From assembly GCA_010909165.1 (NCBI GenBank), contig VJWM01000135.1, positions 186,001 through 250,000 of the forward strand: 64,000 nt of DNA. The letters run 5' to 3'. Positions 33,061-44,854 of the stretch are shown one piece after another (the first letter of the stretch is position 1; each line of letters starts with the position of its first letter). A model generated the notes under the pieces. It had not been told where the DNA came from and did not search any database. It worked only from the letters and a program-made list of their open reading frames with translations. A program made the position numbers and the translations under genes. Source of the stretch: Anthoceros angustus (lineage: Eukaryota > Streptophyta > Anthocerotopsida > Anthocerotales > Anthocerotaceae).

Positions 33061-35328
33061 ATGCACGGCCCCAAGGTTATCTGCTCCTTCCTTCTCGTCC
33101 TCGCTCTATGTTTGAAGGGGAGTGCTGTTGCTGCTCCTTGCCAGTCCAGCTGTGGAGGGAAAACCGTGTCGTATCCGTTTTCCCTGAGTCCTGGCTGCGG
33201 GCATCCTAATTTTCAAGGCCTGCTGGCATGCAACTCCGGGGCTTTGAATATGACAACACAATCTGGATCTTACTCTGTACAGTCTCTCAACTATTCTAGC
33301 CGCACGGTGGTGATCAGTGACTCCTTCCTCACCAACGGCAGGGGCTGCTATAAGGACATCTCTGATCGGAACTTCGCTGTGAACTCCAGCGGGCCACTCC
33401 AACTCTTCAACACAGTCTTTCTCTTCACAGGTTGTGACAGCAGCAACGGACCGTTTTTGACAGGTTCGCGAAACTATTACTGCAACTTTACCAGCGATGC
33501 TTGCAAGGCATATGAGAAATGTGGAGCTGGTCCGCCCCTTCGATTTCCTGGCTGCTGCACTCATAAAGCAAATCCAGTGGACAGCATCAATCTGCAGGCG
33601 CTGAATTGTTCCTCTAATGGTCCTACCTTGGGCTACACCTCGGTGGTTAACCTTAGTCCGGGGGACAACGCTTTAAATTGGGTGCACGGATATCAGATGC
33701 AATGGGATGCAGTTCAAACAACCAGCAGGCAATGCGCCACTTGCGCAGCAAGTAACGGTGCTTGTGGCTATGACCAGTCGTCCAAGGATTTTCTCTGTTA
33801 CTGCAGTGCTGGCTTGATACAGAACGCAACTTGTCCTCTTGGGGATTCAGCACCAGCACCGGACACTCCTGGCTCCCCTTCTCAGCCCTTGTCTCCCCCC
33901 TCCGCAGGTAAGCAGCTCAAAAGGAGTTGCCACCAATGGTTTGTGAGGTCAGGTTTGCCTTGTGACTGGTGTTGACCGGGTTGCTTTGTGCACAACCTGC
34001 AGGCTCTCCGAACCTCAAGAAGCGGGCGAGCTCTGTTCTGCCGATTGTGATAGGTAAGTTTGCATCTTCTTTTTCATCTATTGTTACCACCATTTATGCA
34101 GTAACCCGGGGCAGGAAGGTTGTTCTTGTTGACGCCTAACACATAAAATGCTGTATTGGCAGGCATTCTAGTTCCTCTAGGAATACTTGTTGGGGGCCTT
34201 GTTGGGTGCTTGCTGTGGAGACGCCGTCGCCCTACGGACAATGGGTTGGAAGGGAAGTTTGAAGGTTTTACACTTGATGATGTTGTCATGGAAGCAACAC
34301 TGCGGTTTACCTACAAGGAGCTAGTGGCCGCTACGAACAATTTCCGTGAAGAATTGGGCAAGGGAGGTTTTGGAGTGGTTCATAAAGGGGTGCTTGTCAC
34401 TGGAGAGACGGTCGCAGTGAAGCAGCTGCAAGGATCGAGGCAGGGGGAGAAAGAATTCCGCGCAGAGATGGCTGCTTTGGGGAGTATCCAACACAACAAT
34501 TTGGTGAGGTTGTTAGGATACTGTTTCGAGGGATCGCATAGGTTACTTGTGTATGAGTACCTGGTAAATGGTTCTCTAGACAAGTATATATTCCGCTCTG
34601 GCAATCCAAACAAGAAGCTGCCAGCCCTTCAGTGGATCCAGAGATTCAGGATTGCAGTAGACGCGACAAGGGGGTTGCATCATCTGCATGAAGGTTGCTC
34701 CAGGCAGATCATCCATTATGGCATCAAGCCTGCCAACATTCTGCTGGACAGCAGCTTTAAAGCTAAGGTAACTGACTATGGACTGACCAAACTCATGGAC
34801 AGTGATCAGGGCTCTCTCGTGTCTACCTTGCGTGGTACCCACGGGTATCTGCCCCCAGAGTGGACGATGGGAGAACGGTTCATTACCCAGAAGAGTGATG
34901 TTTACAGCTGGGGAATGGTGCTTCTGGAGATGGTTAGTGGGAGGTGGAACGTTGATCCTGACATCGTGGATGACGCAAAAATGTGCTATCCAGAATGGGT
35001 GCATCAGCAATTAGAGACGGGAGACATTGTGGAACTACTCGACAAGGATCTGCAGATCGAAAGGCACATGAGCAGGACTGTTGACCTGGAACAGGTGAAG
35101 CTGGTGTGCCGGATTGCTCTATGGTGTATTCAAGAAGATGTGTCGCTCAGGCCGACCATGAGGCTTGTGCTGCAAATGCTGGAGGGGATTGTCCCAGTGG
35201 AGAGCCCTCCATTTTCGTACCAGTCTAGAAGCGGCCTGTGCTCCACTTCCGGGGATCTCTGGGGCGAGCACAGCAACACGACCTCGCTCAGCAGCGTCAG
35301 CTTCGACTCAAGAACCCTCGTGAGGTGA
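33061..35328 (+). CDS. LRK10L/WAK-associated receptor-like kinase, predicted pseudokinase
   Basis: Plasma-membrane receptor-like kinase. Three exons 33061-33907, 34003-34053, 34163-35328; 687 aa in phase. Signal peptide (VICSFLLVLALCLKGSAVAA), Cys-rich GUB_WAK-type ectodomain starting CQSSCGGKTVSYPFSLSPGC with several N-glycosylation sites and a second Cys cluster (CATCAASNGACGYD), Pro/Ser linker, membrane helix ILVPLGILVGGLVGCLLW followed by RRRR, then kinase domain. The Gly loop (LGKGGFGVVHKG), ATP-anchoring Lys (VAVKQL, about residue 386) and DYG Asp (about 504) are present. The catalytic loop reads IIHYGIKPANILLD: HRD/HCD is replaced by HYG at about 484-486, removing the catalytic Asp. 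Likely a signalling scaffold or inactive receptor. The open frame extends upstream to 32878 without an ATG better placed than 33061. Confidence 0.9.
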
Positions 35329-35820
35329 CGCAATTTTGGGAGCGAGAATTGCCGTGCTAACAACACTAGGGTGTCGCTGATCGTAGTCAGTTGCCGTTGC
35401 CTGAAGCAGCGAGCGTTTCTCTGTTTCACCTCCATCGTCAAGGTGACGCACGATAGACGCATGTTCTCGACTCGGGAACAGCGCATTCGATGAGTGAACA
35501 GAAACTCTTTCCGCTTAAAAACTGCTGCCAAGTCGGACACATACCTACCTACACCTACACGAAACTACCACAAAAAATTGCTACCCACCTATTAATATGG
35601 TACTAGGGCCTGACGGAGGATGACATATGGATACAGTTGTTACCAACCAACTGATAGAGACCGACGTACGACAAAATCCTGACAAAAATGAATGCCAAAA
35701 ACTGTTTGGGGAGAGCAAAAGGTCGCGTGTACAGAAATTAACAGCTTATCATAAGAATTGATGTACATGGGAAATCCACCTAGTAAGGACGTTTTCTAGA
35801 CAAGCCCCTGACATGCACCT

Positions 35821-37257
35821 TTAGGACTCGAACGTCAAAGCTGCAGCACCACTTCTCACTCTCTGTTTGAACACAAGGCCTTCCAGAATACCATCTGAGC
35901 CAAAAGTTCCAGTGAACTGGCTGGGTTCGACTGGTCCAGGCAGGTAGAATGATACCGTGAATTGTCCCGGGGGACACAGATACTGACTTTGCATCTTGAA
36001 TACTCTTGCATCCCTCACAATTCTAGCCTCTCCAGTTGTAGTAGTGCCCTTGATCGTCACCTTCCCGTCAAATTCCACTTCACAATGGAAATCACCTGCT
36101 TGTCAACAGTAGAATGAACATGAACGTCTGGTCTGAGATCACGTCAGAATGAAAACAAAATTGCAAAATCTCACAGCAACAGACAAAACACGAGTGTGCA
36201 CACCTTCCTTCTTCACTCCTGGTAAGGCAGAACGGAACAAATAAGCGTCCTCACAGTCCCCAATGTCAACCAGTCCAACCAAAGGACCAGTTTGGCGAGC
36301 TGCTGCAGTTCCAGTGAGTACTATCGATGGCTTTATTGCACCTATTACACTACTCCACTGTTCTGCTGTAGGCACACCAGGAAGAAGTAGCACTGCAGCA
36401 CCAATTTCTGTACGTGGAGCTGTTTGAGCTGTTTCCGCATGCGGTGCCACCTGTGGACTCTGAGGGAGTGTGGTCTCCACCTCCCCTTTTTTCCTCCTCC
36501 TTTTCACACGACCATTGGGCTCACCAGCATCAACTCCACCTTGACTCTTCAAACCATGGGCATGAACTTCCATAAGACGGGCCTGCCTTTCGTCGTCCCT
36601 GTCTGCCCTTTGACCATGCGGGTATGACCGTGCTGCGTTTCTGTCGACTGCAAGGTCACTCAGCCCACTAAGATGTTTGAACCTGCTAATGTCCTCCAGC
36701 TTCATGAACGACACATCTGGGTCATCAATAAAAACGATGCTTTCCACAACTTTGTAAGTGCCTTTGTACCTAGATTGCTTGTGCAACAGTGTTGGAAAGA
36801 GATCCGGGAACTGCCGATCATCATCCAAGGTCTCCCTGACAGGAGGTGTCAAATGGCCATGTAAGAACTTGTACAACGACTGAAGCTTCACTCTTGCACT
36901 TGGGTGCGACTTCCGGAGCAAATAATAGTATATGCTCTCGATTTCAGAGAGCTTGAACACAGAACCACCCAGCAGATCTGCTGTGTACATAGGTGTGTGC
37001 ATAGCCTTTCTTTGCAGAGCAGACTTTTGATTTGTGTCATTTCGTAAGTCTGGTCCAAAATAGCCTCCCAGGATAAACACAAGAAGGAATCTCTGATCAT
37101 TTGTCGACAGCCCACCTCGGCTTCTTGAGGGCGGAGGAGCCCTGTGTATGCTGGTCGTAGCCTCCTGCTCAAACACCGGATGTGAAACAGTTGGTTGATC
37201 CATCAGCTCTGCTTGAAATCCCCCATCCATGGTGTCGTCCTCCTCAGCATCAGGCAT
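35821..37257 (-). CDS. HSP20/alpha-crystallin-like protein of the IDM2/IDM3 type
   Basis: Two exons (37257-36204, 36095-35821), 442 aa. Acidic N-terminus MPDAEEDDTMDGGF; an N-terminal domain starting NDQRFLLVFILGGYFGPDL with SLYKFLHGHLTPPVRETLDD; a basic linker (VKRRRKKG, possible nuclear signal); and a C-terminal alpha-crystallin-like fold from LVGLVDIGDCEDAYLFRSAL through DFHCEVEFDGKVTIKGTTTT to CPPGQFTVSFYLPGPVEPSQ. This arrangement is that of plant HSP20-like nuclear proteins such as IDM2/ROS5 and relatives, which in Arabidopsis assist the IDM1 complex in active DNA demethylation. The specific role here is inferred. Start could lie in an upstream exon; the reading frame is open to 37386. 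Confidence 0.7.
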
Positions 37258-38663
37258 TTTCTGATCTTCTACAGCTGCAGGAACTATGCACTGCCACATG
37301 GCAATCTCTTCAGAAGCAACGACCTGGTCCTGGTATTCCAAATGAACAATCGAGATCAGATCACAACTCGAAAAAATATTCAACACTGCCAGGCCAACCA
37401 GATTATGGTCAGTGGGCAGGCCTGTCTAGGAGGTAAACCAAATGGCACACCAGCCAGCCAAGCCAGCTTCAATAATGCTAGCAGAATCACAACTCCTGAC
37501 TTCAGGAGCAGTGAGTCACACACCAGAATGAATGTGTGACGGTTAACACTCACTACTACATCTTCTCCGAACTTCCACACATGACTTTCAGCTTCAAATT
37601 GGTAGTTTAGCGCCAGTTGAACAGTGAAGACGGAAATCAGGCAGCCAAACCAAACGGGCTACAGAGTGCACACAGCCATCGGAAGATTGCTCACCGCATC
37701 ACCCTGATGAACAGAAATTCCCACCAGCGTCCACAGATTGAAGGCCCCGTTTAAGACAGTGACAAAACCTCAGCTCTTGAAGATGCCCCTCCTCTTTGCC
37801 AATTCACGCCAGACCTGTCCTTCGTCCCTGCCACTCTGCCTCTCCAGTACGACCTACTGCGTAGAAAGGCCACGACGTGCAAATCCATGTCCCAACGTCC
37901 CTGCCCCCCGGCACCCATTCAGCCCCCTTCAAGAGCTGACATTTTCTTCCAAACTGATGTAGGGTTACAGTCCAATTCTTTGAGCTGCGCGCACAGCTAT
38001 CCTCTGGCTTGTCCCTTCCGCCGCAATGTCAGGTTTCAGAACTCAAGCAAGCTTGACCAGGAGACGCAGAGAATCCCACCATAATTAACAGCCATTCGCT
38101 CCTGCAGGTACGTCGAAGCAGATGCAGATACATGGTCGCTGTGTCGAACCCACCTCCGCCTCTGTGTCCTTCAGGTAGCTGCAGCTTGCATCTTCTTTTG
38201 CACAGCCTTGAAACTCACACACGCACTGTGCTCCTGCTTTGTCTGATTTTCGCGACAGGCTGTTTACACAGAGAACTTCGGCAGACGGGCACTGAGGAAA
38301 GCTACTTTGCCGACTTGTACTGCTATATAAGTGATACGGTTTCCACAACGTCATTGACGCCATACAGGTTTGGAGAAGCTTGTCGGATTGCCCTGGATCA
38401 GGCAGGGTTCGTCGTGTGGCTGATTTGTAGTCGGTAAACAATTTCGCCGAGCCGGGGCCGTGCATACTGCGCGGCTTTGCAGCGTTGCAGGATCGACGCG
38501 CAGTTTCTAGGGTTTGGGTCCGGATCGTCTTCGAATCTAGGTGTGGAGGGGATGGATTGGATTTCTTGTCGGTTTTGGTCGATCCTATCGGTATCCTGGG
38601 CTTACCATTCGCGTTATTTTCAGTGTGTGCATCCCAGCAGCTTGGAATTGAAACAGCGGCAAG

Positions 38664-39237
38664 ATGTCTGGCAGAGGTTTCCTCGCTAGGGTCATGCAGT
38701 ATGTGGTGAACGAGATGCTGGTAGATCGGCTTGCTAACAAGTATGTCTTCCTGCAAGAATTCCACAAATCTGTTGTTGGTAACTTTCTGCAAGGGTATTT
38801 GGCAGAAGGAATGTTTTTCGAGGGTGACAGTGAGAGATTGATTTGAATAGTTGGTGGGATGTGCAGTCCTTCATTTCAACGGTTTGCTGTGCAGTCCTCG
38901 AAGAAGCTTGAAGAGCTTGCACTGAAAGGTTAGCTTAGCTTCAAAGGGGAATTATCTTTCACGAAGATAGCAAAGGCATGGAGTCTTCTGGCTATTTGTA
39001 ATATGCTAGCTCGGTGGCTAACCGCGATGTCTATTCTGATGCCTTGTGACAGGCCAAGAAACTAAAGCGGACGTGGCCGAGCAAGTGAAGAAGATTTCTG
39101 AAAGCTTCAGGGCAGAGGTCAGTGTGATCACAATCGTAACCTGAGACCTCACCTTCTCCTGTCAGAGGCTTAAGTTTGTGCTTTCACTGGACGTGCAGGT
39201 CTCTAGAAGCTTTAGGGATTCGGACAGACGCTTGTGA
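38664..39237 (+). CDS. Small conserved-looking four-exon protein (80 aa), function unknown
   Basis: Exons 38664-38740, 38867-38928, 39053-39117, 39199-39237 join in consistent phase with GT-AG sites to 80 aa. The N-terminus is MSGRGFLARVMQYVVNEMLV, then DRLANNPSFQRFAVQSSKKL, a helical stretch ADVAEQVKKISESFRAE and a basic end SRSFRDSDRRL. The amphipathic basic start would suit mitochondrial association, but I do not recognise a named family. Each exon alone is too short to stand out; phase agreement across three introns is the evidence. It converges on the DUF3245 gene 115 bp away. Confidence 0.68.
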
Positions 39238-39351
39238 TGAGATACCATACATCCTATTCCTTCGCAGAAATCGTCAAAAATATTATACTTGTGCACCTGC
39301 CAACGTCTGTCCTATGATGAGAAGAGCCACTCATGTGCTCAGGGACATGAG

Positions 39352-40027
39352 TTACTTATGTTTTTTCTTCCGTTTGCTTGAAGCTTGTGGGGCATCTGGC
39401 TGAAGGATGGTGTGGGGTAAAAATTGGCTCCTTCGCTTAAAGGCAGAGGATCTGCTTTCCAGGCCTTCATCGCCGGAACCATCATCGACCTTGTCGTCCT
39501 CATCCGATAAATATCTCTTTTTGCTGTGCGCTTGCCCGTGATGGCCGCCATTTGTAGCCGGGATTTTCAATTTGGCCCTAAGTTTCTTCTCAAGGGGGCT
39601 CGGAGTTGCAACCTGTTTCTGCGGCAAATATTTGGCTCCTAATCCCACCCTGAGGCCAGCATCAGCAGACATGCGTTAGATGCCGTTTCCGGTTCTTCTA
39701 CAGCAGCCTTTACGCCATTCCACTCACAAACCTGGGAGGCCGAGAAGCAGGCTGCAAGGATGCCGGCTGAGCCTCTTCTTCGGAGTCATTGTCTGCACCC
39801 CCGCTCGTGTTTTTCATCCAGCTGACGACCTGCGACACCAGAACCCTGCCCGGGTCAGCTCATGCTCCGGCAAGGGCAACAGCGACGTGGGAAGCAAGCA
39901 AGAAGTACAAGCTTTTCACCAGGTCCCACGCGTTTGTGAGCACCACGACGTCCTCGATCACATGGTCCTTGTTATCCTCCCTGGAACTAGCAGCCTGTGC
40001 AGACCCTCTCTGCATCTTCACGTCCAT
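39352..40027 (-). CDS. DUF3245-family protein (possible pre-rRNA processing factor)
   Basis: Three exons 40027-39920, 39829-39732, 39649-39352; 167 aa in phase. Starts MDVKMQRGSAQAASSREDNK, then VVSWMKNTSGGADNDSEEEA, then the family signature RVGLGAKYLPQKQ...PLEKKLRAKL, and a Lys-rich tail (SKRKKKHK) suited to nucleolar localisation. The small acidic-plus-basic architecture and the LGAKY/LEKKLRAKL block match DUF3245 as I remember it. The Arabidopsis member (PCP2) has been linked to an RNA-helicase pre-rRNA processing module; that role is carried over by inference only. Confidence 0.72.
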
Positions 40028-40239
40028 GACCTACGCAGATTTCGGGAACGCCTTTCTTCGTCGGGCTCAGCCTTCAAGGGCGGTTTTCTTAAGCCTTCAG
40101 TGAACAATGTAGGGTTTATCAGTCTTCGGTCTCGTTCGCTGGAAGTGAGCGACCGCTTTTCTCTTTGCGGAAGGCATACAGGTTTCGTACCTTTCTGAAC
40201 CCGTATTCCCGTCGCTGAGCACCTTTCACCACATGCTAT

Positions 40240-40760
40240 GTACGTCCCCCACTGAACTTCGTCGCATGAGCTGTCTCTTAGTCATCACAATGGAGACTTT
40301 ATTAAAAGAGAAGAGATATGTCGTACACACTGCCTATTTCTAACTCCATATATGTAGGCAAATTGATAATTAGTCCAAAAAAGAAAGCCTGAGAGACTAT
40401 GAGTTTTTCTCAAGGAAAAAAAAGAGCATAGTTATTACCTGCGTTTCAAGTTACCCAAAGTTTCTAGACTTCATAACTAGATTCGAATTAAGAAATGAGA
40501 TAAGTTAGTTAAATAATTAGATTAATTATTAAATAATACAGAAAAACTAACCTAAGCATATTGATTGAACAACATGAAAAGAGTGGCTCATTATAATGTC
40601 ATGGGAAAACAATCTTCTCTAGGGTATAGGTTGTTTACAAACATTCTAAGTTATCCCACAAGACTGGAGCTTACTGTTTCAAGAGACACTTGAACTCACA
40701 ACTCGTGACTGAAATCATGCAAAGCGTCAGCTCCTCATATAGAAACAAACCCGAGGAGTC
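40240..40760. other. AT-rich noncoding stretch downstream of the THO2-like exons
   Basis: No gene. The AT-rich sequence (especially 40370-40570) differs sharply from its neighbours and occupies the place where further THO2 exons should lie. It may be an inserted element or its remains; no terminal repeats were recognised. Confidence 0.45.
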
Positions 40761-40769
40761 TGTCTTGCA

Positions 40770-41891
40770 GCGAGCAGCATAGGTGTTTGCTCGTCCTCTT
40801 TCTCCCACTCACCATAAAGTCGATAACGGACCTAAAAACGAAGAGTGAGGATTCTGTGGAAAACAAGTCCAAACTTTGACATGATGCCTTGTAAATGACG
40901 CTGAGAACTGAGGTTTATGCCTCCTGCAGCATTGATCCAACCTGGTACGGCAGAGGACTCATAACTTCCCAGATTTCCAGCCCAACTACTAGCTGCAGAG
41001 ACGGAAGAAGACAAGAGCCTAAAGCTTCTTCAACTCTGATCCTAGCCTCCTTCAATGCTAGTCGCTTCCGCTCCATGTCTCCACTTTCATTCACATTCGC
41101 ACTTGGAATATAAACTTGAACAGCAGCCAGAGCTGCAGAGTAATATGCTCTTAGCACACGACAAACCTGGTAAAAGCAATGACAGCCACAGTTGTAAAGT
41201 GGACCAGGGTAATCCTGCACTACAATAACTACGCAGACTTACTTTTTAGAGCAAAATCGCATCTCGATGAAGGTAAGCACCAATGCAGGATAACATCTGG
41301 AAGACTTCCTTGCCGATATTCAATGGACCCCTCCTCCTCAGATCAACATTTCCAATAACTTGCATAGCCAGTAGACTTCCCTGTAAAGGTTGACGGGGGT
41401 AGGACAATAAGGAGCTATTGCCTTCCGAGTTCCATCATGAAAGCCAGATGACTGTACGGATGAAAACCAGAAAAAATCGTCAAGAAACACTGACCTCCTA
41501 ACCCATGTGGGCAATGGTGCCAGCAAAAAGCGATGCAGTGTCATCCCTTACGATGACAGTCGCATGATCTACTGCATCCAGAGCTAGTCGAGATTCTGAT
41601 GAGGGCCATCCCCCTCCCCTCGAACCTGTGAGCCATGAAGACCTTACTCAGCAAAACCTCGGCTGCATTAGGCGTTAGCAGCATCCACACTACGGAATGA
41701 TAGCATCTATAAAAGTGGACAAGGGCACAGGGATTCCTCACTACTGCCCAGCAAAGCTCGTATTCGAGTCGAGCAGGAGACGCAGTCAGCTGAAGTTTTC
41801 GGAGACTGTTTGACGCCTTCAACTCCTTGACGCACTCGGCCGTGAGGAACTTGCACCCCATCCCAACAAGTGCGATGCGACTGACTCCCAT
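40770..41891 (-). pseudogene. THO2: THO complex subunit 2 (THOC2)-like, shortened copy
   Basis: THO2 is the scaffold of the THO/TREX mRNA-export complex and is normally well over 1,500 residues. Here the N-terminal exon (GCKFLTAECVKELKASN...LEYELCWAVVR) lies at 41891-41740. Central-region exons follow directly: LRRRGPLNIGKEVFQMLSCI and GAYLHRDAILL (about 41350-41240), VCRVLRAYYSAALAAVQVYI to EEALGSCLLPSLQLV and VGLEIWEVMSPLPYQ (about 41190-40945), then VRYRLYGEWEKEDEQTP (40831 down). The approximately 400 residues expected between the first and second blocks do not fit in the roughly 400 bp available, and nothing after about 40760 is found. Probably a truncated, internally deleted copy; a divergent short gene is possible. 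Confidence 0.62.
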
Positions 41892-42388
41892 GATAGCAGG
41901 TCTGCTTCACTATACGACTGTGCATTCATCGATAGCCGCTGGTAACCAGCTCCATGCCTGTGCTTGCCCTGCTCCCCGGCGTTTTGCCAGGCCCACGTCA
42001 TACCAGGCCCCACACCCGCGAGACAATCGCAATTCAGGTGAAGCGCAAAAATTGGAAGCGTGCAACGCACCGTGTGAGGCTCCGGAGTGATAGGACCTGT
42101 ACCACTCTCTACCGGGAGAGCGCGCATGGGAGGAGAGCTATGGAGAGGCATGCAACCACTTACCATTACTGCAAAAGCAAGAATACACGCTGTATACGAT
42201 ACGACGTACCTACCTAGGTATGCACATGCCTCGTTAAATAAATGGTGACGAGGACAAGAAGGCAGACATCTTGGTGGAGGGAGTGGCGACAATTGTCACT
42301 GCCTTGCTCTTGGCGTAACGAGGAGGAGTCCTTGGCGATTTTGATTTTTGGTGGCTTCTTTCACATTCGAGCGTCCCGTGCTGCAGCA

Positions 42389-42409
42389 GCAGCAGCAGCA
42401 GCAGCAGGC
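42389..42409 (+). repeat. GCA trinucleotide repeat just before the LPAT start codon
   Basis: A run of GCA units ends directly before ATG 42410. The frame is open and continuous with LPAT upstream to 42242, so if an upstream start were used it would encode a nine-alanine tract. Confidence 0.85.
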
Positions 42410-44644
42410 ATGGGGACTGCCTCCAGCATCATAGCCCTGCCCCTGGGCATCACGTTCCTCTTTTCTGGCTTCTTCATCAACATCTTGCAAGTGCGCGCCT
42501 TACTGTACAATTGGTGTTGCTTGCTTGGTCGTTCTGGCCCATTTCTTCTTCGCGGTGTGGCATGGATGCTGATTGTGCTGGGCAGGTGTGCACTCTCCTT
42601 TTCTTGCGACCTGTATCCCGGAAGGCCTACAGGCTGGCGAATATGTACATGATGGACGCTCTCTGGTCGCAGCTGGTTTGGCTGGTTGATTGGTGGGCGG
42701 GTGTAGAGGTTTTCTTGCTGGCTTCACCTTCCACCTTCGGATCACTTCATTGTTGTTTTCTCTGTGCGTTGTGCTTGAATTGGCTGCCTTCTTGATTTTG
42801 GATCTCAATTGCGGGTGCACGCTTGTCTGATCTTTGCTAGGTGCGAGTTTATTCTGAAGCCGAGACAATCAAACGCTTGGGTACCTGTCTTTGCCTTCAC
42901 TGCACTTGAATTCCGCATGGCATCAAGGATTGCAGAGTTTTTCCGCGTCTGTCGCTATTAGAGCCGGGGGTTCAGGGTGCACGTTTGCAGGAAAATCTTC
43001 TGATCGTCCATGTCTTCCTTTGCAGGCAAGGAGCATGCCCTTCTGATTTGCAATCACCGGAGTGATGTTGACTGGCTTGTTGGGTGGGTACTTGCTCAGG
43101 TAGCTTCAAGGCTCTTGATTGTAGTACCTTGTCAGGCTGCAGGAGTGTCTGTCTACTTTGTTTGCTTGTATCTGGCTTTTAATGCCGTTGGCACCGTATC
43201 GTTGCAGCGATTTGGATGTCTTGGAAGTACCCGAGCTGTTATGAAGAAGTCAATACAGTTCTTGCCGGTGCGTCCCTCTCCACGATATTGATCTCGACTG
43301 ATCAATATTTGGTTGAGGGGATATCGATGTTTGTTTGGTGGGAATCATCTGGCTGCAGGCAATTGGCTGGTCTATGTGGTTCTCAGAGTATGTGTTCCTA
43401 GCAAGGAACTGGGCACAAGATGAGGCTACCCTGAAGGTAATGATCGGCTATCATAATCCTAAGCTTGTTCCCCTTGCACAGGCTGTTGCCTCGACCAGTC
43501 TCATTCATATGCCGCCAAAACTTGCAGGAAGGCTTCCAGAGGCTGAAGGGCTTCCCTCACGCACTGTGGATTGCGCTTTTCGTCGAGGGCACAAGGTTTA
43601 CCGAGGCCAAGTTGCTAGCAGCTCAGGAATACGCTGCACTGTCTGGCATCCCCATACCCCGTAACGTACTAATTCCTCGTACAAAGGTAACTTCACTGAC
43701 TGGAACAGCAAGCATGTTGTTTGCACACCATTGGCTTCATGACTTCCCTGTAAAGGCCTTATTGCATTTGCATTTTTTCACATCTGCATGTCGTCACACA
43801 CCTTTGTGCAGGGGTTTGTTTGTGCTGTTCAAAATCTTCGCTCATTTGTACCTGCTATTTACGATATGACCGTTACAATTCCCAAAGACACGCCAGCACC
43901 CACTATGTTGGGGATACTGAGGGGTCAGCCTTCAGTGGTAAGTAGAACCAGACAGACCTGTGTTCATGTGTTGAAGTCACCTGCACTTTTTCGGTATTGT
44001 AAATTGAATTCTTGTCTCTATTGCAGTTCATGGTGATATGTCAGAGGCTGTGCTCCTGTACCAGGTTCATGTGCATGTAAGAAGGGTGGGCCTGGACAGT
44101 CTTCCTACAACAGATGAAGAAATCGCATCCTGGTGTCGTGAGGCTTTTCATGTTAAGGTGCTTGGCTTCGATCAACCCAATTCTGAAGAGTCTGGTCTGC
44201 TCGCCAAGAGCAAGGAAAAATTGTTTGGCCGTCGCTTACCAGATTTGCTATCGCAGGACGACCTGCTGGACAAGCACAATAAGGACAACACTTTCGGAGA
44301 GGACCTCTACCAGCCTGTTCCACGGCCTCTAAAGCCTATGTTGGTAAGCCATCCGCCATTGATGTTACTCTCCTCTCCACGCATACCAACTCTGACTTCC
44401 TGATGGCGGCGTGCAGATCGCCAGCGGCTGGGCTGTTGCGATTGTGATAGCATCAGCGTGGCTGCTAGACGCTGTGCTTTCCTCGTCGAGAGGCAGACTC
44501 TGGATAACATGCATATTGGCAGTTGTGACTGGTATGATCGCGTTGCTTTTACGATCCAGCCAAGCTGAAAGAGGCACTCCTCCTAAGCCCTTGTGCAGGC
44601 CACTACCTCGCCCTTCGACGGCCGATGGGAAACAAGCGGAATAG
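42410..44644 (+). CDS. LPAT2: 1-acyl-sn-glycerol-3-phosphate acyltransferase, LPAT2/3 type
   Basis: ER-membrane acyltransferase making phosphatidic acid from lysophosphatidic acid and acyl-CoA. About ten short exons; protein order: [20 protein letters not shown] (membrane helix), [50 protein letters not shown] (catalytic NHX4D box), [60 protein letters not shown] then GTRFTEAKL (EGTR box), [49 protein letters not shown], and C-terminal helices. First exons 42410-42490 and 42586-42718 are set from phase. The region between WCREAFHVK and KDNTFG includes sequence usually absent from seed-plant proteins ([20 protein letters not shown]), either a longer loop or an unspliced segment. Stop TAG at 44642. 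Confidence 0.92.
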
Positions 44645-44854
44645 AAGAGCTACAGGGCGTGCATTGATAGAACTCTAACCTATTACATCCTCCTTGTGTC
44701 TCGTTCTGATTGGAGTGAGGCACTTATTTCTAACCCTTAAAAATTGAACCTTGGAGAAAGGAAAACATACCATGGTAAGCTTCCTGTCACCACTCGTTCT
44801 AATGCTAATACTAGGAGGGATCACTCTACACAAAATCATCTAAAAGACATGGTC

